This document shows, in pieces, positions 1-6,325 of a DNA stretch of 13,004 nucleotides. Positions within the stretch are counted from its first letter, which is position 1; each line of letters begins with the position of its first letter. The translations under genes and the position numbers were made by a program. The stretch is from assembly GCA_002782305.1 (NCBI GenBank), contig PFHN01000001.1:1-13004 (forward strand), read 5' to 3'. This DNA comes from Candidatus Moranbacteria bacterium CG_4_8_14_3_um_filter_41_13 (GTDB taxonomy: Bacteria; Patescibacteriota; Minisyncoccia; Moranbacterales; UBA1568). The notes under the pieces are model-generated. The model was not told the DNA's origin and searched no databases. It saw only the letters and a program-made list of their open reading frames with translations.

Positions 1-32
1 TCTATTGCGTCAACATACACTACACTGATCTC

Positions 33-38
33 TATAAC
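33..38 (+). promoter_or_regulatory. Weak candidate promoter of miaA (-10 element)
   Basis: TATAAC at 33-38 resembles a -10 box, and TCAACA at 10-15 sits 17 bases upstream as a poor -35. A second possible -10, TATAGT, lies at 47-52. The motif CTCTATA occurs twice (30-36 and 44-50). No Shine-Dalgarno site precedes the miaA ATG at 80. The evidence is matches to consensus only, and the window edge hides what lies upstream. Confidence 0.3.
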
Positions 39-79
39 TATGGCTCTATAGTAGCACTTTACTGGCAAGTCTATCAAAT

Positions 80-1051
80 ATGGAAACATTCGTACACAAG
101 ACTATCGTTATCGTAGGACCGACGGCTTCAGGGAAGTCAGATTTGGCCATTGCTCTGGCGAAAAAATATGATGGCGAGATCATCTCAGCCGATAGTCGCC
201 AGGTCTACCGCGGTATGGATATAGGGACAGGAAAGGTGATTCGCGACAAAGTCGTGAATCATCCTGAGCTTGTCGAAGGGTCTTCAAGAAAAGAAATCTT
301 CTTTTCGGAAGGAATACGGCATCATCTCATCGATGTAGCGAGTCCGAAGAGAACCTACAACGTCACGCACTTCATCCGTGATACCAAAAAAGCAATTATT
401 GATATTCGCACACGAGGGAAGATCCCTATCATCTGTGGTGGAACAGGATTTTGGGTCCAATCCTTCATTGACGGAGAAAATTTCCCACTCGTCAAACCAG
501 ATACGAAATTACGGATGAAACTTGGAAAGTTATCTGCTGAAAAACTTTTTGATTTACTCGAGAAGCAAGATCCGAAGCGAGCAGAAACGATTGATAAAAA
601 AAATAAGATTCGTCTTATTCGCGCTCTCGAAATTATTTCCGTGTTAGGCAAAGTTCCTCCAGTCCCAACGATTCGAAATTCGAGATTCGAAATTCGAAAT
701 TCTTTCCTCATTATCGCTCTCTGTCCACCCCAAGAAATACTGCACAAAAATATTGCCGTTCGTCTCGAAAAAAGATTGAAACAAGGTATGGTTACTGAAG
801 TAGAAACGCTCCGCGCGGAGGGTATCAGCTGGAAGAGACTCGAAAGTTTCGGACTGGAATACAAATATGTTGCTCTGTTCCTACAAAAGAAAATGACATT
901 GGACGAAATGAGAGAACGTCTCAATTTTGAGATACGCCATTATGCCAAACGTCAGCTCACATGGCTCAGACGCTGGGAGAAAATGGGTACTACCATTCAC
1001 TTCATTACCGAACCAACAGAAGCTTCAAAAATCATTGAAAAAGAAAAATAG
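80..1051 (+). CDS. miaA: tRNA dimethylallyltransferase MiaA
   Basis: Transfers a dimethylallyl group to N6 of A37 in tRNAs that read UNN codons, the first step of i6A/ms2i6A synthesis; cytosolic. The 323-aa product shows the P-loop GPTASGKS (residues 13-20), the DSRQVY motif (38-43), GMDIGTGK (45-52), GGTGFW (120-125) and the C-terminal KRQLTWLRRW segment, all typical of the family. Length is close to the usual 300-320, but two stretches look inserted. Residues about 53-76 (palindrome-rich DNA, includes HPELVEG) lie between GTGK and the H-H-L-I-D-V segment. Residues about 198-208 are encoded by a 7-base tandem repeat. Both keep the frame, so the gene is probably functional. It is the only plus-strand gene here and converges on gatB. 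The ATG at 80 is chosen because the P-loop follows at the normal distance; no ribosome binding site is visible. Confidence 0.96.
   Translation: METFVHKTIVIVGPTASGKSDLAIALAKKYDGEIISADSRQVYRGMDIGTGKVIRDKVVNHPELVEGSSRKEIFFSEGIRHHLIDVASPKRTYNVTHFIRDTKKAIIDIRTRGKIPIICGGTGFWVQSFIDGENFPLVKPDTKLRMKLGKLSAEKLFDLLEKQDPKRAETIDKKNKIRLIRALEIISVLGKVPPVPTIRNSRFEIRNSFLIIALCPPQEILHKNIAVRLEKRLKQGMVTEVETLRAEGISWKRLESFGLEYKYVALFLQKKMTLDEMRERLNFEIRHYAKRQLTWLRRWEKMGTTIHFITEPTEASKIIEKEK
238..306 (+). repeat. Palindrome-rich in-frame insertion in miaA
   Basis: Three palindromic pieces lie side by side. The first is a 10-bp hairpin, 238-247 with 251-260, loop AAA, with one G-U pair in the sense RNA. The second is CCTGAGCTTGTCGAAGGG at 263-280, which encodes HPELVEG and resembles a half-palindrome I recognise from dispersed repeats in many bacterial genomes. 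The third is a perfect 8-bp hairpin, 288-295 with 299-306, loop ATC. Together they span 69 bases (23 codons) and fall between two conserved MiaA motifs. This resembles an in-frame palindromic element of the kind known from Rickettsia; membership of any named family is not claimed. Confidence 0.6.
671..702 (+). repeat. 7-base tandem repeat inside miaA
   Basis: The unit ATTCGAA is repeated about 4.6 times head to tail (671-677, 678-684, 685-691, 692-698, partial 699-702), with one change, A to G, at 684. Each unit contains the self-complementary TTCGAA. The stretch encodes the low-complexity TIRNSRFEIRNS segment, in a loop between the conserved G-K-V-P-P segment and the C-terminal domain. The unit is not a multiple of three, so copy-number changes would often shift the frame. 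Confidence 0.8.
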
Positions 1052-1064
1052 TGAAAGATTTCTG

Positions 1065-1194
1065 TCAAAAGAATTTTCTTGAGAGAGTTGAAGTTTTTTC
1101 GAGCACGGTTTCATCGTTTCGATGAATCGAAAAAAAATCATACAGAAAATTCGTCGCTGGACGAATGACTAGCTCTCAAGAAGGTTGCTTTTGA
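1065..1194 (+). other. Structured element in the convergent miaA-gatB gap (possible RNA or palindromic repeat)
   Basis: The 177-base gap 1052-1228 has no gene but is dominated by one nested structure. An outer stem pairs 1065-1085 with 1173-1194: 21 pairs, one bulged base at 1187 and two U-G pairs. Its inner 10 bp, TTCTTGAGAG with CTCTCAAGAA, are perfect. Inside it are arm A (1094-1102 with 1127-1135, capped by a 6-bp hairpin 1111-1116/1120-1125) and arm B (1149-1155 with 1160-1166, loop GCTG), giving a three-way junction. The two wobble pairs are U-G only in plus-strand RNA; in minus-strand RNA they become A-C mismatches. That hints that the plus-strand transcript, the miaA 3' end, is the form that folds. 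No U-run follows a hairpin, so it is not an ordinary terminator. Confidence 0.5.
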
Positions 1195-1228
1195 AAGAAA
1201 TATCAAACAAGAATGCGTTTCCCGAAAA

Positions 1229-2710
1229 CTATTTCAGTTTTTCTGTCAAAATATCAGCTACCACTTTCGGATTGGCTTTGCCACGTGTCTCCTTCATAAT
1301 TTGTCCAATAAGAAACTGAAAGGCATTTTGTTTGCCAGATCGAAAATCCAAAACAGACTTTTCATTCGAGACAAGAACCGTATCAACAATCGCTTCAAGC
1401 TCTGAGGAATCGCTCATCTGAGCCAAATTAAGTCGTTCAATAATATGTGATGGATCATTGTCTCCGCCTTTGTACATTTCTGCAAGAACGGTCTGTGCAG
1501 CACTGGAGTTGATTTTTCCGTCTGCCACGATACCAATAAACTCTGCATAATTTTCTGGAGTAATTTTGATAGTAGTGATATCTTCTCCGTTCTCTGCAAA
1601 ATATTTACGAAGTTCAGTGAGAATATAGTTCGAAGCAAGCTTGAGTGCTCGTTCAAGCGGCACCGTAATTTCTTTTGACTCTACTTTTTCTCCGAGCTCA
1701 CTTGCTACTGCTTCGAAATAGTTCGCGAGATGATGGTCTTCGGTCAGTGTCACCACATCAGCTTCTGGCAAACCATATTCGGAAACAAAACGCTTGAATT
1801 TTGCATCAGGTAATTCTGGTAATGTACTGCGTAATTTTTCTACGTATTCTTCGGTGAAAGAAAACGGTGGAATATCTGGCTCTGGGAAATAACGATAATC
1901 ATGAGCCGATTCTTTCTTGCGCTGAGAGACCGTGATGCCTTTTGCCTCATCCCACCCCCTCGTTTCCTGTACGAGTGTTCCTCCTGCTTCGAGCACTCCC
2001 GTCTGACGCAAAATCTCATACTCTATCGAACGTTCTACGGAACGGAAAGAGTTAATGTTCTTTATCTCTGATTTCGTACCAGAAAGCCTATCACTGCCCT
2101 CTTTATACAGTGAGATATTGACTTCGCAACGCATCTGACCTTTCTCCATATCAGCATCAGAAACTTCGAGATAACGAAGTGTCTGACGGAGTTTCTGACA
2201 GAATAATCTCACATCTTTTCCATTGGTAAAATCTGCTTCGGTCACAAGCTCCATCAGTGGCACGCCAGCACGGTTGAAATCCACCAACGTGAAATGTTCC
2301 CCTGTTGGATGCATCGACTTCCCTGTATCTTCTTCGAGATGAATACGGGTGATACGAAATGATTTCTTGATGCCATCATCTTCTATCTCCATCACTCCGT
2401 GCTCACAGAATGGCTCATCATATTGAGAGATCTGATACCCTTTTGGAATATCTGGATAAAAATAATTCTTGCGATCAAATTTGGACTGCAAACGGAGCGT
2501 ACATCCGAGCGCCAGACCTACCCTCTGTACCGCTTCTATGGCTTTGCGATTCGGTACAGGAAGTGTTCCCGGCTGAGCAGTACACACTGGACAGATATTG
2601 ACATTCGGGGTCTTCTCGAGACCGAGTCCATTTTTACAGGAACAAAACATTTTTGAACCTGTTTTGAGCTCTGCGTGTATTTCCATTCCTATAGTGACAT
2701 TGTATTTCAT
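1229..2710 (-). CDS. gatB: Asp/Glu-tRNA(Asn/Gln) amidotransferase subunit B
   Basis: GatB binds the misacylated tRNA and activates the acyl group, so that ammonia from GatA can convert Glu-tRNA(Gln) or Asp-tRNA(Asn) to the amide. The 493-aa protein has the diagnostic start (V-T-I-G-M-E-I-H), two Cys pairs of the likely zinc site (C-S-C and C-P-V-C), and the conserved segments FYPDIPKGYQISQYD, HLEEDTGKS, DFNRAGVPLMELVTE and SAHDYRYFPEPD. A C-terminal YqeY-like tail domain ends in GKANPKVV. The frame stays open upstream to a TTG at 2809, but the ATG at 2710 places the family motif at residues 4-11 and is preferred. No Shine-Dalgarno site is visible. It lies about 6.6 kb from gatC-gatA and 95 bases behind the kinase gene, with its own candidate promoter. 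The stop is TAG. Confidence 0.96.
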   Translation of the reverse strand: MKYNVTIGMEIHAELKTGSKMFCSCKNGLGLEKTPNVNICPVCTAQPGTLPVPNRKAIEAVQRVGLALGCTLRLQSKFDRKNYFYPDIPKGYQISQYDEPFCEHGVMEIEDDGIKKSFRITRIHLEEDTGKSMHPTGEHFTLVDFNRAGVPLMELVTEADFTNGKDVRLFCQKLRQTLRYLEVSDADMEKGQMRCEVNISLYKEGSDRLSGTKSEIKNINSFRSVERSIEYEILRQTGVLEAGGTLVQETRGWDEAKGITVSQRKKESAHDYRYFPEPDIPPFSFTEEYVEKLRSTLPELPDAKFKRFVSEYGLPEADVVTLTEDHHLANYFEAVASELGEKVESKEITVPLERALKLASNYILTELRKYFAENGEDITTIKITPENYAEFIGIVADGKINSSAAQTVLAEMYKGGDNDPSHIIERLNLAQMSDSSELEAIVDTVLVSNEKSVLDFRSGKQNAFQFLIGQIMKETRGKANPKVVADILTEKLK

Positions 2711-2780
2711 AAGGGTACATTTTACGAAGAAGTCTGATCTCAGGATAAGTCTCTGAATAATATGATTGATGATTTCTTCT

Positions 2781-2809
2781 ATCTTAACACTATCCTGCAC
2801 TTCTCTCAA
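2781..2809 (-). promoter_or_regulatory. Candidate sigma-70-type promoter for gatB
   Basis: Read on the minus strand, TTGAGA (2809-2804, 5 of 6 to the -35 consensus) is followed after exactly 17 bases by TAAGAT (2786-2781, 4 of 6 to the -10). The -35 box overlaps the stop codon of the upstream kinase gene. A start near 2774 would leave a leader of about 65 bases before the gatB ATG. It would let gatB be expressed apart from the nucleotide genes. Confidence 0.5.
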
Positions 2810-3369
2810 TTGTTTTCTATATTCAGCTTGGCCACCATCTGGTCCACTTGTACATAAAGCTCTTCGAGGGTTCCATCGTTATTTATAACAAAGTCAGCTC
2901 GTTCTTTCAAATCACGAATCTGTGTTTCTGTTTCAAGGAGTGCGTCTTTCTCAAATTGTGCTTCTGTTTTTATCATATCGTCGGTATTTTGATGCCTTTG
3001 AATCAACCGCTTGTATCTGGCTTCAGGTGAAGTTTCTACATACACAAAATAAAAATGTTCTTCATTTTCCAAATGGAGAATATCAGGAGACCGACGAACA
3101 CCATCAACAACGACGAGCTTCGTCTCGGTTTTTCCTGCCTCAGCAAGAATGACACGAGAAAAAATATCTTCACCAAAAGCCTTACGAAGATAGAGTGAGA
3201 GCTTGGCCATATTCTCTCTGTTTTGCTCAAGATACAGTCGGTCCAGCATATCCCTTAGCGGTTGAGAAAAACGAAGAGATGAAGCCTGATATTTCTCAGC
3301 GATGTATTTCCCTACTGTGTCTTTGCCAGATGCTATCTCCCCTGAAATGCCCAAAATTATTTTCTGCAT
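2806..3369 (-). CDS. P-loop nucleotide kinase (dephospho-CoA/deoxynucleotide kinase-like)
   Basis: 187 aa. The P-loop is G-x4-GK-D-T at residues 10-18 (ISGEIASGKDT), as in dephospho-CoA kinases and related NMP kinases. A Walker-B-like strand ends in VVVDGVRRS (86-94). A lid-type segment SPEARYKRLIQR lies at 114-125, and ADFVINNDGTLEEL at 158-171 resembles the C-terminal strand-helix of dephospho-CoA kinases. The fold is therefore clear, but the substrate is not readable from the sequence. The position directly behind dcd, thyA and folA (25 bases after folA) suggests a nucleotide such as dTMP; dephospho-CoA is the main alternative. No strong ribosome binding site precedes the ATG at 3369. It ends in TGA inside the gatB promoter region. 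Confidence 0.8.
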   Translation of the reverse strand: MQKIILGISGEIASGKDTVGKYIAEKYQASSLRFSQPLRDMLDRLYLEQNRENMAKLSLYLRKAFGEDIFSRVILAEAGKTETKLVVVDGVRRSPDILHLENEEHFYFVYVETSPEARYKRLIQRHQNTDDMIKTEAQFEKDALLETETQIRDLKERADFVINNDGTLEELYVQVDQMVAKLNIENN

Positions 3370-3394
3370 ACAAAATGATCTCTTACTTAATAAA

Positions 3395-3877
3395 TTATTT
3401 TTCTCTTATAACAAACGAAAATGTGTATTCACTATTCTGCCCTTTCTCTTCACTGACCACTTTCGTGAACTCATCATACGGAGGGAAGAAAGTATCAGCA
3501 TCGTGTACGCCTGACACAAGCGTCAAATACAAACGATCAACGCGCGGGAGAAATTGTTTATAAATACTCGCGCCTCCAATAACGAATATTTCTTCCTTTT
3601 CATACTGCATCGCTTTGCTTATGGCGTCATCTAGAGAAGAAGCTACGATACAACCTTCAGGTGAGAAGTTTGGCGTCAAAGACAGAATAATGTTGGTGCG
3701 ATTCGGAAGCGGTCGTCCGATAGACCTGTACGTATTCTCCCCCATCACTACCGTATGACCTATCGTCAACTCTTTGAAATGCTTCAAATCTTCAGGAATA
3801 TGCCACAAGAGCTGGTTATCTTTACCGATAGCCCTTGTCTCATCGATTGCCACAATAACACTGAGTCGTGGATTCAT
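3395..3877 (-). CDS. folA: Dihydrofolate reductase
   Basis: Reduces dihydrofolate with NADPH, regenerating the tetrahydrofolate that ThyA oxidises. From the ATG at 3877 the protein has 160 aa, the normal size. LSVIVAIDETRAIGKDNQLLW is the N-terminal strand and Met20-type loop; the W-H-I-P-E-D-L segment holds the catalytic acidic residue. SIGRPLPNRTNIILS and VIGGASIYKQFLP (NADPH site) follow, and TFFP near the C-terminus. The usual M-G-R of the cofactor site is M-G-E here. The frame is open to an ATG at 3958 that overlaps the thyA stop by four bases (ATGA), which would add 27 residues including a short hydrophobic run; ATGs at 3883 and 3877 fit the family better. The leader just before 3883 carries TCCTCCTT, the complement of a Shine-Dalgarno site. 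Confidence 0.93.
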   Translation of the reverse strand: MNPRLSVIVAIDETRAIGKDNQLLWHIPEDLKHFKELTIGHTVVMGENTYRSIGRPLPNRTNIILSLTPNFSPEGCIVASSLDDAISKAMQYEKEEIFVIGGASIYKQFLPRVDRLYLTLVSGVHDADTFFPPYDEFTKVVSEEKGQNSEYTFSFVIREK

Positions 3878-3954
3878 TATCATAAGAAGGAGGATTACAC
3901 AAATCTTAATATACTTTTTATGTTCAAAAATAAAAACTTCTCTCTCGCCATAAA

Positions 3955-4974
3955 TCATTTCTTCTCTTTCTTCTCAAAACCACCAATGTTGGCAATTTCT
4001 CCGCGGATAGCAGGGTGCGGGTCATAGTCTTCAATCGTGATATCTTCGAAAACAAAATCATCAATATTCTTTTTTTCAGGATTAAGTATCAGTTTCGGAA
4101 ATGGTCTTGGCTCACGAGTGAGCTGTTCTTTCACTTGATCGAAATGATTACTGTAAATATGAGCGTCGCCGAAAAAATGCACAAACTCCCCTGCCTTCAG
4201 TCCTGTCACTTGCGCCACCATATGAAGAAGGAGTGCGTAGCTCGCAATATTGAATGGTACACCGAGGAATGTATCCGCGCTCCGCTGATACAGTCCAAGA
4301 TTGAGTGTGTTATTTCCTGTCACTTGAAACTGAAATGTCGTGTGACAAAATGGTGGGACTTCACTTGCATTCCCTGCCGATGCCATCGCATAAATAAAAT
4401 CCGGATTCCAAGCAGAAACAACATACGATTTGCGAAATGGTTTGTCCTTCAGTCCATCAATCGCCCATCCAAGTTGATCAATCTCCCTGCCATCACTGGC
4501 TGGCCAGCGTCGCCACATCCGTCCATAAATAGTGATGAGGTCTCCCCACTCTTTGACAAAAGCATCATCCGAAGGAAGCGACTTCAATTTTTCAATAAAA
4601 ACCTTTTGTTCCACTTTCGGCAATCCCTGAAGCACGGCCTGTTTATTATATCTCTTCCACGCCCATTCATCCCAAATATGCACATCGTTATCGACGAGGT
4701 ATTTGATATTGGAATCTCCTTTCAGAAACCAAAGCAATTCGTGAATAATACCTCGATGGAACACTTTCTTTGTTGTGAGCAGAGGAAATCCATCAGCCAT
4801 ATTGTACCTCATCGAATAGCCAAAAACAGAACGAATAAAGGGTGGCTTTTCACTTTTCTCTTCATATTGTTTGAGTATTTCCGGAGTAAAAAATACTTCT
4901 TTGTCTGATCCTTTTTCAAGAATCGTTTGGATCATATCAAGATACTGATATTCTGGATGACGTTTGGTTTCCAT
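3955..4974 (-). CDS. thyA: Thymidylate synthase ThyA, divergent
   Basis: Methylates dUMP to dTMP with methylene-tetrahydrofolate. Residues seen (339 aa from ATG 4974): EYQYLDMI near the start, GFPLLTTKK at 62-70, HELLWFLKGD, IWDEWA, catalytic Cys in P-P-F-C-H (Cys210), QRSAD (230-234), the F-N-I-A-S-Y-A-L-L segment with Asn242 (selects dUMP over dCMP), FGDAHIYSNH, and REPRPFPKL. It is about 75 residues longer than E. coli ThyA (264), with an insertion near 108-142 and a roughly 10-residue tail past the usual end. The canonical D-R-T-G-T-G-T loop is replaced by residues about 24-48, and the S-R-R of the partner subunit reads R-K-S, so the phosphate site looks altered. It begins 23 bases after dcd. 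The frame is open to 5046, but an earlier start would overlap dcd. No Shine-Dalgarno site. Confidence 0.93.
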   Translation of the reverse strand: METKRHPEYQYLDMIQTILEKGSDKEVFFTPEILKQYEEKSEKPPFIRSVFGYSMRYNMADGFPLLTTKKVFHRGIIHELLWFLKGDSNIKYLVDNDVHIWDEWAWKRYNKQAVLQGLPKVEQKVFIEKLKSLPSDDAFVKEWGDLITIYGRMWRRWPASDGREIDQLGWAIDGLKDKPFRKSYVVSAWNPDFIYAMASAGNASEVPPFCHTTFQFQVTGNNTLNLGLYQRSADTFLGVPFNIASYALLLHMVAQVTGLKAGEFVHFFGDAHIYSNHFDQVKEQLTREPRPFPKLILNPEKKNIDDFVFEDITIEDYDPHPAIRGEIANIGGFEKKEKK

Positions 4975-4997
4975 AGAAATAATTTTACACAGAGAGA

Positions 4998-5558
4998 TTA
5001 TTTTTTCTTTATAGTATGCTTCTTTGCTGGCTGAAAATGTGCCCAATTGTCTTTACTGAAACGACCAACTTTTTTATAATTATTTTCTACTGGACTCGTC
5101 AGTGTCGAGAAAACAAATTGTGCTATCTGCATACCTGGACGAAGGACAAGTGGAACACGATTGATATTGGACAATTCGAGTGTGAGATTGAGAAAATGTC
5201 CAGGATTGATAAGACCTGCTGTATTGTGGACGACGAGACCGACGCGCGCCAAACTACTCTTCCCAGAAATCTGAATGAGATACTTATCACTTCCAACAAA
5301 ATCACGCACTTTACCAAGCACTGTCTCGCCAGGGAAAAGATAAAATGCTTCCCCTTCTTTCACATGGTGCTCCTTCGTATGAGGAAATATTTTCTTCACT
5401 GGATCAATGAACGGTGTATTGTGGACATCAGTGACAATAAAATCGTTATCAAGGATAACATCGTAACTCACTGACCCCAAACGCTTCGGGTCAAAATCCT
5501 TGATGGTGATGGTGCCTTCTTTCACTGCCTGCCTGATATCATAATCGGAGAGATACAT
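4998..5558 (-). CDS. dcd: dCTP deaminase, probably bifunctional (dUMP-forming)
   Basis: Deaminates dCTP. In the bifunctional subgroup it also releases pyrophosphate and gives dUMP directly, the substrate of the next gene. The 186-aa protein has the dUTPase/Dcd fold signature GKSSLARVGL at 99-108, catalytic Glu128 in LTLELSN, and LRPGMQIAQFVF at 139-150. The segment H-N-T-A-G-L-I-N-P-G (111-120) matches the T-A-G type of bifunctional enzymes such as that of Mycobacterium tuberculosis, not the T-A-H-R of E. coli Dcd. The C-terminal tail differs from both. It sits 11 bases behind the CYTH gene and 23 before thyA, so the three are probably co-transcribed. No ribosome binding site is seen before the ATG at 5558. 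Confidence 0.9.
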   Translation of the reverse strand: MYLSDYDIRQAVKEGTITIKDFDPKRLGSVSYDVILDNDFIVTDVHNTPFIDPVKKIFPHTKEHHVKEGEAFYLFPGETVLGKVRDFVGSDKYLIQISGKSSLARVGLVVHNTAGLINPGHFLNLTLELSNINRVPLVLRPGMQIAQFVFSTLTSPVENNYKKVGRFSKDNWAHFQPAKKHTIKKK

Positions 5559-5569
5559 AAGAAAGTGTA

Positions 5570-6253
5570 TTAGAGAATAGTAAATGTTTTATCAGTGCCA
5601 TAATATTCTGACCAGTGTTCATTATAATGAGCGAACATACGAGCCAGTCTTTCTTGGTCGAGTTCCGATGCCCCCAGCGTTTGCATCATTTCACGGAGAT
5701 CTGTTTTCACCGCTTCTGCCTCTGTTCCATCAGTGACAAGTTTCTCAAACTCAGCCAAATAACCATAACCAGCATTTTTATCAATGCAGACAGTAATACC
5801 CTGAAATGCATATTCTTTGCGATCACGTGACCACTTCGCTTGATACGTAGAGCCTGCATCGAGAAGAAGATTATCAAGTTCATTGAGAGAAAGGTCTGGA
5901 GTTTCGGTTTCAAATTCGAGACGCGCTGTGCCATTGGAGCTTGTTGTATCATCGATAGAGGCTTTAATCACAAACAATACTGTATCATTTGATTTTCGTG
6001 TGCGAACAGAAATATTTTTTCCTTCATACAAAATCTTCTTGAAAGATGCAATCTTCTCCTCTGCAATAGAAGGCACAATATTCACAAAAATTTTTCCCGT
6101 ATCTCCCACAATAAAATAATGATTAAGCTGACTACTCTCACCGATACACTTCGTTTCTGGATCGAGCGTATGCATTTTCTCGAGCAAAGCTTCGGCACTG
6201 TCTTTACTTCCTAGCAAAGATTTGATTTCTATTTCGTATTGTTCTGATTTCAT
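5570..6253 (-). CDS. CYTH-domain protein (triphosphate tunnel metalloenzyme)
   Basis: 227 aa. The CYTH hallmark E-x-E-x-K is at residues 7-11 (YEIEIKS). Charged residues that line the triphosphate tunnel follow in the expected order: VRTRK at 83-87, FVIK at 94-97, ARLEFE at 110-115, KWSRDRKEY at 140-148, and VCIDKNAGYGYLAEFEK at 155-171. The family includes inorganic triphosphatases, thiamine triphosphatases and class IV adenylate cyclases; the sequence does not say which activity is present. It is the first gene behind a clear promoter and heads the dcd-thyA-folA operon. A role in handling triphosphate or pyrophosphate by-products of nucleotide metabolism is conceivable but speculative. The ATG at 6253 is favoured because the EIEIK motif follows at once. 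No Shine-Dalgarno site. Confidence 0.88.
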   Translation of the reverse strand: MKSEQYEIEIKSLLGSKDSAEALLEKMHTLDPETKCIGESSQLNHYFIVGDTGKIFVNIVPSIAEEKIASFKKILYEGKNISVRTRKSNDTVLFVIKASIDDTTSSNGTARLEFETETPDLSLNELDNLLLDAGSTYQAKWSRDRKEYAFQGITVCIDKNAGYGYLAEFEKLVTDGTEAEAVKTDLREMMQTLGASELDQERLARMFAHYNEHWSEYYGTDKTFTIL

Positions 6254-6292
6254 AGCGTAAAGGAAAAATGGATAATAAAAGGCTGTTTCATC

Positions 6293-6320
6293 AGTATATC
6301 ACAACTTTTCTCTGAGTAAA
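6293..6320 (-). promoter_or_regulatory. Promoter of the CYTH-dcd-thyA-folA-kinase operon
   Basis: On the minus strand, TATACT (6298-6293) is a 5 of 6 match to the -10 box and is preceded by TGA, an extended -10. TTTACT (6320-6315) lies 16 bases upstream as a moderate -35. It sits just after the rplA terminator and about 40 bases before the first ATG, where a promoter is expected. Confidence 0.6.
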
Positions 6321-6325
6321 AGCAC

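Noticed and set aside
355..924. 189-codon minus-strand frame opposite miaA
   Set aside because: Shadow of miaA; includes the antisense of the tandem repeat and no family motif.
1103..1137. Hammerhead-ribozyme-like core (CGATGA followed by CGAAA)
   Set aside because: The C-U-G-A-N-G-A box is not matched and no stem II or cleavage triplet is in place; the bases are explained by the arm A hairpin.
1052..1228. tRNA or tRNA-like gene in the miaA-gatB gap
   Set aside because: Branched folding is present, but there is no T-loop GTTCRA, no acceptor stem of 7 bp and no anticodon arm.
1224..1243. AT-rich hairpin at the gatB 3' end as a miaA terminator
   Set aside because: Stem is only about six A-T-rich pairs inside the gatB coding end, and the T-run is too short to be convincing.
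2711..2809. Longer GatB from the TTG at 2809
   Set aside because: The extra 33 residues do not resemble GatB, and the TTG lies in the stop codon/promoter overlap; the ATG at 2710 gives the standard N-terminus.
4015..4908. 297-codon open frame on the plus strand, antisense to thyA
   Set aside because: Lies wholly inside a clear thyA; the product is rich in Cys, Ile, Phe, His and Arg, as expected from a shadow frame, and shows no family motif.
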